The notes under the pieces: generated by a model | The model's input: the letters and a program-made list of their open reading frames with translations, nothing else | Databases searched by the model: none | Told to the model about the DNA's origin: nothing | Part shown: piece after piece, positions 56,724 through 64,000 of the stretch | Layout of the letters: the number at the start of each line of letters is the position of its first letter | Position numbering within the stretch: position 1 is the stretch's first letter | Made by a program: the position numbers and the translations under genes | Assembly (NCBI GenBank): GCA_016745075.1 | Contig: JADGDD010000007.1 | Span: forward strand, 62,001 to 126,000 | Origin: Planctomycetota bacterium | Lineage (GTDB): Bacteria; Planctomycetota; UBA11346 | Direction: 5' to 3' | DNA length: 64,000 nucleotides

Positions 56724-59135
56724 ATGAGCAATAAAATATGGAAGCCAGAGATTTTGGCGCCAGTTGGTGAGGCGCGCTGTCTTGAGGCGGCAGTGGCTGG
56801 TGGAGCAGATGCGGTGTATATGGGGCTCCGTCATTTTAATGCGCGTGGCCGAGCTGCAAACTTTCGTTTGGTTGATTTACCTCGTCAGGTTGGTTACTTA
56901 CATCATCACGGATTAAAATGCTATATCGTTTTTAATACCTTGTTGCACGATGATGAATTTGAAAAAGCAGAAAAAATGGCGCGGGCAGCATTAGCTGCGG
57001 GAGTAGATGCTGCCATCATACAAGATCTTGGATTATGGACGTTGTTACGTGCTCGTGTTCCTGATTTGGAGTTACATGCATCAACACAAATGACTGTTCA
57101 CTCGCCAGAGCAGGTTCGTGTTTTGGCAGAACTCGGTGCACAGCGTGTTATTTTGGCTCGTGAGCTGTCATTGCCAGAGGTGGAAGCGTGTACAGTAAGG
57201 GCGCAAGAGCTTGGTATAGAAACTGAGCATTTTGTACATGGGGCATTGTGTTATGCATGGTCAGGACAGTGTTTAATGTCTAATTTTGCGGGGTGCCGCA
57301 GTGCAAATCGCGGTACCTGTGCTCAAAACTGTCGGTATGATTACACGACTGTTGGACAGTCGCGAGAATCAATGATTTCAATGAAAGACTTTTCATTGAT
57401 AGATCGTATTGCGGAATTATCTGATATTGGTGTAGCCAGTTTGAAAATTGAAGGTCGCTTAAAAGGTCCTGAGTATGTCTACACTGTATGCAATGCGTAC
57501 AGAACAGCTGTTGATGCATGGGCAGAGCAAAAGACTTTTTCTAGCAAAAAGGCGAAAAAGAATTTACAGGGTGTTTTCTCCCGTGGTTTTACTAACGGTC
57601 TGTTGGATGGTGTTTATGATGATTCCACCCGTTTGCAAAAATATACGCAAGATATGGGTCGGCAGCCAGACGCACAGCTTGTTTCTTTAGAGAGAAGAAG
57701 TGGTCTTGCCTGTATTCGCACTAAAGAAAAGCCAACAGCCGGCCAAGGTTATGTTTTTTATCATGAGAATGAACAGGATGGTTTTCTGATAACGAGTGTG
57801 GATAAAGAGAATAATGATGTCTGGTGGTGCAATGTTCGTGTAGCCGATCGAGGTGTATGTCCTGAAGAAGAAATTAATTTATTTTTAAATAGCGACCATA
57901 AACATAAAGAGCAGGCTGAAAAAGCGATGGCGCAAGTACGTTTTGATGAATATCGTACCGGCAGTATTGCCTTAGATATAACTTGTATTGCACAGCTTGG
58001 AAGCGTTTTTCGTATGATTGCGCGTAGCGCAGACGGGCGATGTGTAGAGTGTTTGTCAGATCATGTTGTAGAAAGAGCACACAAGCCACAGGCAAAAGAG
58101 GCATTTTCGCAAACGGTTACTAAAGCGGTGGGCAGTTGTGGTGGTAGCGATTTTTATGTAAAGACATTAACACTAGCATGCGATGACAATATTTTTCTAC
58201 CAGCATCTGTAATAAAAAAACTACGTAGAGCTGTACTGAAACAATTATCTGAAACGGATAGCGAAGACTTGATAGTGCCTACACAAGTGGCAACAACAGA
58301 TAAAATAATTTCTCAACAACAACGACAGACAGAATTATGGGTGGCGGTTGGTTCTATTAACGCAGCTCGGGCAGCTCTTGATGCAGGCGCAGCGCGTGTG
58401 TGGTTGGATGACCCAGCAATGTCCCTTTGGGGAACACGCTGTCCAACAATTCCTCATATAGATAATTTATGGTTGCGTCATCCTGCAACTGCTCCGGTAT
58501 CACCTTGGTTGGAAGAATGGTACATTCCTTTGGTAGCTGGTCATATTGGTGTTATTGAAGTGGCTCAGAATCTTGGTATTCCAGTTGTAGCAGATCATTA
58601 TTGCAATGTGGTAAACACAAAAACATTACAGGCATTAGAAGATATTGGAGCAGAGGCTGCTGTTATTAGTTTGGAATGTTCTGCCCGTGAAGTCGGTAAA
58701 TTTGCACACCGTTATGCTGGTGGTTGTGGTATGGCACTGACTGTTCATGGGCGTTTGCCTGCTATGATAACCCGTCAAAATCATAATCTTCAAGCTGGTG
58801 AATCCCGCGTTATTACGGCAACTCAGCAAGATGGTGGGTTGCCGTATGTTATGCAACGTCATGCCTGTGGTGATACAACCTTATATGAGGGGCGTGTGTT
58901 GTGCGCACCTGAGCACGCGGTTAAAACAGTAGGCCTCGTTGATGCATGGTTGCTTGAGCTTGCCGACCAAACGCCAGAACAGGTAGCAGAATTGACGAAT
59001 TTATATGCATCATTGTGCGATGGTTCTGGTGAGCCCGCTCGTATTTATGAAAAAACACATGCACCACTTGGGGTTTTTAGCGGTCACTTAGCTATTGGTA
59101 GCCGCGCATTAGATGAGCAAGATGAGGCTGAATAA
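56724..59135 (+). CDS. U32 family peptidase (RlhA-like)
   Basis: 803 aa. N-terminal barrel (EILAPVGEARCLEAAVAGGADAVY) and the U32 signature (HFVHGALCYAWSGQC ... SANRGTCAQNCRY from ~170) with four conserved cysteines for an Fe-S cluster, then a long DUF3656-type C-terminal half. E. coli RlhA/YegQ-class proteins modify RNA (C2501 hydroxylation of 23S rRNA) or tRNA; protease activity is doubtful for this class. The start is only 5 bp after the transposase stop. Confidence 0.9.
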   Translation: MSNKIWKPEILAPVGEARCLEAAVAGGADAVYMGLRHFNARGRAANFRLVDLPRQVGYLHHHGLKCYIVFNTLLHDDEFEKAEKMARAALAAGVDAAIIQDLGLWTLLRARVPDLELHASTQMTVHSPEQVRVLAELGAQRVILARELSLPEVEACTVRAQELGIETEHFVHGALCYAWSGQCLMSNFAGCRSANRGTCAQNCRYDYTTVGQSRESMISMKDFSLIDRIAELSDIGVASLKIEGRLKGPEYVYTVCNAYRTAVDAWAEQKTFSSKKAKKNLQGVFSRGFTNGLLDGVYDDSTRLQKYTQDMGRQPDAQLVSLERRSGLACIRTKEKPTAGQGYVFYHENEQDGFLITSVDKENNDVWWCNVRVADRGVCPEEEINLFLNSDHKHKEQAEKAMAQVRFDEYRTGSIALDITCIAQLGSVFRMIARSADGRCVECLSDHVVERAHKPQAKEAFSQTVTKAVGSCGGSDFYVKTLTLACDDNIFLPASVIKKLRRAVLKQLSETDSEDLIVPTQVATTDKIISQQQRQTELWVAVGSINAARAALDAGAARVWLDDPAMSLWGTRCPTIPHIDNLWLRHPATAPVSPWLEEWYIPLVAGHIGVIEVAQNLGIPVVADHYCNVVNTKTLQALEDIGAEAAVISLECSAREVGKFAHRYAGGCGMALTVHGRLPAMITRQNHNLQAGESRVITATQQDGGLPYVMQRHACGDTTLYEGRVLCAPEHAVKTVGLVDAWLLELADQTPEQVAELTNLYASLCDGSGEPARIYEKTHAPLGVFSGHLAIGSRALDEQDEAE

Positions 59136-59140
59136 TACTA

Positions 59141-59629
59141 TTACCCAGCGGTAAAACCCTTAAAGGTGAAACCAATAATATTATTTACATTTTCAGGAAA
59201 ACCAATCCAGGAAATGGATTCTAATGGCAGTACTACCGTGCCTTTGACCAGTTCTTCAAAGGCATAGATAGAAACGGTAGTCGTGCAGGTTTCAAGATCT
59301 ATTTCTAAAACCTGCTCAACGCAGAAGCTACTGGTCGTTGGGGTATTTGTGTGAATAAAGCAAGACCCTTTTGGCCAGACATTGGCTTCTTCTGGGTTTT
59401 CGTTGTGGAGTTGTTCTTGTAATTCCAAAATACGGCCAACACGTTGAACTTGCAGCCACATGTCAGGGCGAACTTGCTTAAATTCATCAATAGCTTCTTG
59501 TTCAAGATAGTCACTAATAACCTGCTGGCGAATATCATCAGGAATATCAGGGGCATTCAGCGTGTCGTTGTCGCCGTTGTCGTCGTTGTTGCCTTCGGGC
59601 TGTTGCGAAGCCTGCATTTTAAAGGTCAT
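59141..59629 (-). CDS. Uncharacterised protein
   Basis: 162 aa. Acidic low-complexity N-terminus (PEGNNDDNGDND), a helical segment (QQVISDYLEQEAIDEFKQVRP) and a beta-rich C-terminal half ending IIGFTFKGFTAG. Not recognised. It lies 20 bp after the ACP gene on the same strand and is convergent with the U32 gene (5-bp gap). Confidence 0.65.
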   Translation of the reverse strand: MTFKMQASQQPEGNNDDNGDNDTLNAPDIPDDIRQQVISDYLEQEAIDEFKQVRPDMWLQVQRVGRILELQEQLHNENPEEANVWPKGSCFIHTNTPTTSSFCVEQVLEIDLETCTTTVSIYAFEELVKGTVVLPLESISWIGFPENVNNIIGFTFKGFTAG

Positions 59630-59649
59630 AGTTTATTCCCTTGTGGTCG

Positions 59650-59904
59650 TTATTTTTGCGCGTGAGTAATAAATGTATGTAAAGTACGGAGCGATACAAA
59701 AGCAGTACGCCCTTGTTCATTGTTGTCTATTTGAATTCCATAGCTCCGGCTGACCAGTACAGAGAGTTCTAGCGCATCTATAGAATCTAAGCCAAGACCA
59801 GTGCCAAAGAGTGGAGTGTCCGGATCAATATCATCTGGGGTCATGTCTTCTAACTGTAGGCCGTCAATAATTTTTTGAGCAAGGTCATTAAGCGAATCGT
59901 TCAT
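59650..59904 (-). CDS. Acyl carrier protein
   Basis: 84 aa. Phosphopantetheine site LGLDSIDALEL with S41. The sequence diverges from housekeeping AcpP (GIQIDNNEQGRTAFVSLRTL region), suggesting a dedicated ACP for a specialised lipid or polyene. Follows the FabG-like gene by 39 bp. Confidence 0.92.
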   Translation of the reverse strand: MNDSLNDLAQKIIDGLQLEDMTPDDIDPDTPLFGTGLGLDSIDALELSVLVSRSYGIQIDNNEQGRTAFVSLRTLHTFITHAQK

Positions 59905-59943
59905 TATGTATTCTTTCAGTGTGGTGGTGTTCAGTAAGCGGTT

Positions 59944-60663
59944 TTACATGTAAATGCCGCCGCCAACATTGAGGACTTGTCCGGTTACATAAGCAGCACC
60001 AGGAGAACAGAGCCAAGAAACGGCGGAGGCAACTTCTTCAACGGTGCCAAGTCGGCCCATAGGGATAGCAGCTTTTAAATGATCTAAAGGGAGGTCGCGA
60101 GTCATGTCCGTATCAATCAATCCAGGTGCCACGACGTTTGCGGTGAGCGTACGTTTTGCAATTTCTTTGGCTAAACTTTTTGTTGCTGCAATAAGGCCAC
60201 CTTTGGCCGCTGCATAATTGACTTGTCCCGGATTGCCCATGAGTCCAGTGACAGAACTCATAGTAACAATACGTCCAGTTCGGCGTTGTAACATGGGGCC
60301 AATAAGCGGGCGCACAATATTGTAAAAACCACCAAGGCCAATGGCCAGTACATCGTCCCATTCTTCGTCACCCATGAGAGCCAATAAGCCGTCTTTGGTA
60401 ATACCTGCATTGACCACCAAAACATCTGGTGCGCCACGACGTTCAACGAGTGCAGTGAGTGCCTCTTTTACCGCAATACGGTCAGAAACATCACAGGCCA
60501 GCAACTCTACTTCGCGCCCATGTTCTCGTACCACGGCGGCAGTTTCTTCGGCAGCGGTATGATTTCCACGATAATTGATAACAATGTCATAACCATCTTG
60601 TGCTAATTGTTTGACAACGGCTGCTCCAATGCCTCGGCTGCCACCGGTTACGACTGCATACAT
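59944..60663 (-). CDS. fabG: 3-oxoacyl-ACP reductase (FabG-like SDR)
   Basis: 239 aa. NADP motif TGGSRGIG, VVNAGITKD, catalytic Ser in TMSSVTG and YAAAK, and C-terminal VTGQVLNVGGGIYM. Reduces 3-oxoacyl-ACP. It is paired with a non-housekeeping ACP and divergent from an acyltransferase, a grouping seen in aryl-polyene-type and other specialised acyl pathways, but no ketosynthase or dehydratase is nearby. Confidence 0.92.
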   Translation of the reverse strand: MYAVVTGGSRGIGAAVVKQLAQDGYDIVINYRGNHTAAEETAAVVREHGREVELLACDVSDRIAVKEALTALVERRGAPDVLVVNAGITKDGLLALMGDEEWDDVLAIGLGGFYNIVRPLIGPMLQRRTGRIVTMSSVTGLMGNPGQVNYAAAKGGLIAATKSLAKEIAKRTLTANVVAPGLIDTDMTRDLPLDHLKAAIPMGRLGTVEEVASAVSWLCSPGAAYVTGQVLNVGGGIYM

Positions 60664-60706
60664 GCTCGCTCCTTGGATAACGAGGTGAAGCTACATACTA
60701 GGGCAT

Positions 60707-61642
60707 ATGACGATAGCTCAATCAGAAGATCGGCAACGGGCATGGAGCGGCCGAAGTAAAGGCGGTGACTTTGGCCATGCAGTGGTTGCGTGGGTCATGC
60801 AACGTGGTTGGTTATTCCGCAGTTTATTTTTATTGGGCCCTAGTACGTGGTTTTTTATCACAGAGCACCATGCACGGCGCTGTATTGTTCGTTATTGGAA
60901 ACGGCAACGTTCCAAGGCTAGTTTGTGGGAAGTTCATCTGCGAGCCTACCTTCATTTTATTTACTATGCGCATACGCTTGCAGACCGTTTTGTGACGGCC
61001 TATTTACCTGATGCCATCAGCCAAAAACAGTGCGGTTCAGATGCGATTCAGGCAGCTGTTTCTAGCGGAGACGGTTGTGTTTTATTATCGGCCCATCTTG
61101 GTAATTGGGATATGGCTAGTCGCCTCTTGTCCTTATTTGAGGGTGGCCCATTCCATCTGGTGGTGTATCGAGGAGAAGATCCACAAGTGCAAGCGCGTCT
61201 AGACCAAGCCTTAGGCGACCATCCCTGTGGCATAATAGATTTAGCCGATCCGCAGGGGGCCAGCATCGAAATGGCAAACGCACTGAGCCGCGGTGAAATC
61301 TGCTGCATTATGGGCGATCGTGGTGTTGGCCATAGGGATATAAACATTCCGTTTTTAGGCAGCCCTGTACCATTCCCTACAGGGCCGTGTATTGCTGCTG
61401 CTACTACTGGCGCATGGATAGTCCCATCATTTGCGGTCAAAACAGGGTATGGTAGTTATCAGATGTTGACTACGGCACCCTTCAAAGTGACCTACAGCAA
61501 ACGTAGCGAACGAAACGCTGCCATAGAACAGGCCATGCACAAATGGGTGCGCCAATTAGAGCGCGTCGTACAATCTTTTCCGAGTAGTTGGATGAATTTT
61601 CACGATTATTGGGGTGATTATAATAAAAATGATAAAAAATAG
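60707..61642 (+). CDS. LpxL/HtrB-family lysophospholipid/lipid A acyltransferase
   Basis: 311 aa. LPLAT catalytic HLGNWD (in LLSAHLGNWDMA) and the GDRGVG motif, then PVPFPTGPCIAAATTGAWIVP. No strong N-terminal membrane anchor apart from one weak helix (WLFRSLFLLGPSTWFF). Acylates lipid A or a specialised lipid in the inner membrane. The divergent ACP/FabG pair suggests it uses the ACP-bound acyl chain; inference. Confidence 0.9.
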   Translation: MTIAQSEDRQRAWSGRSKGGDFGHAVVAWVMQRGWLFRSLFLLGPSTWFFITEHHARRCIVRYWKRQRSKASLWEVHLRAYLHFIYYAHTLADRFVTAYLPDAISQKQCGSDAIQAAVSSGDGCVLLSAHLGNWDMASRLLSLFEGGPFHLVVYRGEDPQVQARLDQALGDHPCGIIDLADPQGASIEMANALSRGEICCIMGDRGVGHRDINIPFLGSPVPFPTGPCIAAATTGAWIVPSFAVKTGYGSYQMLTTAPFKVTYSKRSERNAAIEQAMHKWVRQLERVVQSFPSSWMNFHDYWGDYNKNDKK

Positions 61643-61653
61643 TTTTTATTATA

Positions 61654-61959
61654 TTATTCTTCATACCACGACCGAATAGCTTCGCCATCACGAGTAAAAA
61701 TAGCATAGCCATTACACTCTTCACAGCGAATTTTCCAAAAAGCGAAGCGCTGTTGAAAAGCATCTAGTTTTTGATGGTCTTGCCAAGTAATGCGTCCAAG
61801 GTTACTAAAAATGGCATCGTCAAATGGGGTTGAGCAGAGCGGGCAGGCACAGTTTTTTTCGAGATGTTTATTAAACCGAATACGTTTAAGCCATACAATA
61901 ATGACAAGAATTAATAGAATTCCTGAGAGTAAACCGCCACCAATGCCATACCAGATCAT
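61654..61959 (-). CDS. Small membrane protein with zinc-ribbon motif
   Basis: 101 aa. One N-terminal transmembrane helix (GIGGGLLSGILLILVIIVWL), then two CxxC knuckles (CACPLC and CEEC), likely a structural zinc site. Starts 11 bp after the dehydrogenase gene end on the same strand. No named family recognised. Confidence 0.72.
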   Translation of the reverse strand: MIWYGIGGGLLSGILLILVIIVWLKRIRFNKHLEKNCACPLCSTPFDDAIFSNLGRITWQDHQKLDAFQQRFAFWKIRCEECNGYAIFTRDGEAIRSWYEE

Positions 61960-61970
61960 CTGTGCACTCG

Positions 61971-62939
61971 TTATTCAGGAATAAATACGCAATTATCAGC
62001 AGAAATAGATGCACCAGTTTGCCATTTAATGGCATTATCAGCAGAACCAACTTCCATGAGGTAGCGTCCATCATGGCTGCAAGATCCCTGATGACAACAC
62101 AGGAACACATTTGGCAGTTGGGCCAGCGGGCCAGTATACGGTTCTTTGTGGTACACGTCTAAGGCTGCGCCAGCAATATGACCATCTTGTAAGCACGCCA
62201 AGAGTTCGTCTTCATCTAAGACTTCGCCACGGCAAGTGTTGAGGACAAAGGCCCCCGTTTTGAGTTGGCGCAAACGCTGTGCATCCATAATATGGTCGGT
62301 CTCATCAGTCAGCGGTAGATGAATGGTGAGCGCATCGCTTTGTTTAAGGAGCTCATCCAAAGAACAATAGGTTACGTCATTGGCAGCGGCCCACTCTAAA
62401 TCCTCGTCTATATCATGTGCGATTACTTTCATACGGAAGGCATGAGCGATAAGAGCGACCTGTTTACCAATGCGTCCACAGCCAAGGATGCCAAGAGTTT
62501 TCCCTTCCCAAAGCACACCGGTGAGACGATTCCATTCACCACGGCGCAAGCCTTCATGAGCTTCCACCAAGCGTCTGCTAAGGCTAATGAGTAAGCCAAA
62601 GACTTGCTCTACTACGCTGCGAGCAGGGGCATCGGGCGTGTAGGTTACGGCAATGCCGTTTGCTTTGCAGAACGCAAGATCAAGGCCATCAAGGCCAACG
62701 CCGACTCGGGCAACATGCTTTAGGCGTGGTAGGCCAGCAGCTAAGGTTTCAGCAGTAAGGGGCTCGGTTCCAGCAAGCAGCACATCAACATCACCAAGTA
62801 ATGCAGCTGTTTCTTCTGTGGTGTGTTTGCGTTCATGTGGTGAGAGACGTACTTCAAAACCCGCAGCACGAAGATGGTCTACCGCATCCGGGGAAGATAT
62901 GCCATAGGGGTAACTGGTTACTTGAGCAATCGGTTTCAT
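61971..62939 (-). CDS. D-isomer 2-hydroxyacid dehydrogenase (SerA-like)
   Basis: 322 aa. NAD-binding LGILGCGRIGKQ, VLNTCRGEVLDE with the catalytic arginine, DVYHKEP with the glutamate, and CHQGSCSHD in place of the common PHxGxxT histidine motif. Oxidises or reduces 2-hydroxyacids such as 3-phosphoglycerate; without the ACT domain SerA identity is not certain. Followed by a small membrane protein. Confidence 0.9.
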   Translation of the reverse strand: MKPIAQVTSYPYGISSPDAVDHLRAAGFEVRLSPHERKHTTEETAALLGDVDVLLAGTEPLTAETLAAGLPRLKHVARVGVGLDGLDLAFCKANGIAVTYTPDAPARSVVEQVFGLLISLSRRLVEAHEGLRRGEWNRLTGVLWEGKTLGILGCGRIGKQVALIAHAFRMKVIAHDIDEDLEWAAANDVTYCSLDELLKQSDALTIHLPLTDETDHIMDAQRLRQLKTGAFVLNTCRGEVLDEDELLACLQDGHIAGAALDVYHKEPYTGPLAQLPNVFLCCHQGSCSHDGRYLMEVGSADNAIKWQTGASISADNCVFIPE

Positions 62940-63091
62940 GCCAAGGGATAATGAAGCGGAATGAGACAGGGCAAGTGGCGGCTGAGCGTACCACTCTCTA
63001 CAGCTATGCGCAGCAGGAAAGAGGTAGTTGCCGCTCGGGAGTGCTTGGTACAGTGGAGATGTTCAAGTTTGGTGACACGCAGGAGGATGCG

Positions 63092-64000
63092 ATGAGCGAC
63101 GCAGGTGATATAGAGGTTGACCAATTGGAATTGGTGCGCAAAGAGTATAAAGCGTTGGCTCGAAAGTTCCAAGAAAGTGAATCGCAGCGTACGCAGGTAG
63201 CAGAACAAGTTGGTACTCTTCGGAAGCGTGTCGTTGCACAAATGACCGCAATCGGGACGCTTGTAAAGCCAGTATTTGATTTAGATCAGCAGTATTTCGG
63301 GGGCCGTTTTCAAGAAACTTTGGATAAAGACGGTATGTCAGATCCGCTTGATGAAGCACGGATTGCGAAAGAAGTTGCTCAAGCTTTACATACAGAATTA
63401 TCTGGTTCATCTGCTTTCGCAGAGAGCCCCGTTTTACGAGATCAAATAGCAAATGTGGTTGGAGCCCTAGAAAGTTTGCGAGATTGTGCTCATCTTGTTC
63501 AAAAAGATGGATTACAGGCCGTTGGCTTACCAGAATCATCATCAGCAGATTGCGAAGCGTATGATCTTCCTGATAACGACCCAGTTCAGTGTTTAAGCGA
63601 TTGTGCACATTTGCTCACAGACATAGAACGTGTGATTCATAAAACTGGTGGCCAGTTCCATGCTCTGCAACACATGTTGTTAGAATCAGATGATGTGCGA
63701 ACCAATGCAGAAGAAGAGTTAGACCGTTTCAAAACCAACCCAGATGATATTGCAGCATTAGCAAGAGAAGAAACAGAACGTTTACAGGAAGAACTTCAGG
63801 CTTTGCAGGCAGAAATGGAGGCGATGCCGCAGCCTGGTTCTGGGAAACAATCTGTAGACACCGATATTTTACATGAACGGATAAAACAGCTTGAATCTTA
63901 CCTAGAGGGAGAACGTTCTCAACATGAAGCAGATCGAGCAGAGATGCGCGGTCTAGCTGCGGCTATTCATGAGCGTGGGTCAGGTATGAATGGTGGTGAA
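63092..64000 (+). CDS. Coiled-coil protein of unknown function, 3' end missing
   Basis: 303 codons open to the right edge. The ATG at 63092 has a perfect AGGAGG at 63081-63086. Highly charged and helical, with coiled-coil stretches near the start (KEYKALARKFQESESQRTQV) and at about 215-290 (EETERLQEELQALQAEMEA). A middle segment (LVKPVFDLDQQYFGGRFQE) is more globular. No family recognised; the rest lies outside the window. Confidence 0.75.
   Translation, partial: MSDAGDIEVDQLELVRKEYKALARKFQESESQRTQVAEQVGTLRKRVVAQMTAIGTLVKPVFDLDQQYFGGRFQETLDKDGMSDPLDEARIAKEVAQALHTELSGSSAFAESPVLRDQIANVVGALESLRDCAHLVQKDGLQAVGLPESSSADCEAYDLPDNDPVQCLSDCAHLLTDIERVIHKTGGQFHALQHMLLESDDVRTNAEEELDRFKTNPDDIAALAREETERLQEELQALQAEMEAMPQPGSGKQSVDTDILHERIKQLESYLEGERSQHEADRAEMRGLAAAIHERGSGMNGGE

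Noticed and set aside
63063..63608. 181-codon minus-strand frame at the right end
   Set aside because: The plus strand carries an open frame with a perfect AGGAGG and coiled-coil composition over the same bases; the minus frame is its shadow.

Overview
The window is a gene-dense bacterial chromosome segment of moderate GC. The gene style suggests a Gram-negative, PVC-type bacterium, most likely Planctomycetota or a relative. The reasons are a secretin with an 'LDQKVS..FED' N-terminal segment, large secreted TPR proteins, an N-terminally extended Ser/Thr kinase with a tail anchor, HEAT-vWA and HTH-TM proteins, RpoN, B12-dependent methylmalonyl-CoA mutase and giant mosaic surface proteins. This placement is an inference; no rRNA gene is present. 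I see no prophage, CRISPR array, tRNA or rRNA.

Layout. 1-1590: 3' part of a secretin, closed by a bidirectional terminator. 5350-1669 (minus): a four-gene signalling operon (CheX-like phosphatase, histidine kinase, response regulator, REC-kinase-REC hybrid), divergent from tsaD. 6453-8606: thiS and queG (minus), then miaA. 8607-14715: a structured leader followed by three secreted repeat proteins. 14718-17678 (minus): nadD, a HEAT-vWA protein and a YggS-type PLP protein. 17863-21486: cold-shock protein, zwf, a repeat-filled intergenic region and an HTH-TM protein. 21569-26600 (minus): methylmalonyl-CoA mutase small and large subunits with the MeaB chaperone.

27261-40779 is the accessory heart of the window. 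A translationally overlapping operon holds an unknown secreted protein, a HupE-type metal permease, an 80-aa membrane protein and a 2359-aa M6-type metalloprotease. It is followed by a 1591-aa protein that joins a reprolysin-like protease to a PhoD-like phosphatase. Both giants carry MAM domains and end in the same ~175-residue, internally duplicated C-terminal domain, which may be a surface-sorting module.

40837-64000: rpoN-ppa-ion channel operon (minus), Ser/Thr kinase, radA with two small downstream genes, an oppBCDF-like ABC operon ending in a SMUG1-type uracil-DNA glycosylase, a PilZ protein, hflX, birA, rpsU, a REP-type Y1 transposase abutting a U32 peptidase, an ACP/FabG pair divergent from an LpxL-like acyltransferase, a 2-hydroxyacid dehydrogenase and a coiled-coil protein that runs off the right edge.

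The two most unusual signals are these. (1) A 106-bp tandem repeat in 20078-20309 contains a 58-nt segment that folds into a perfect four-way junction with no unpaired junction bases. (2) The paired giant surface enzymes share a duplicated C-terminal domain, one of them in an operon with a metal permease.
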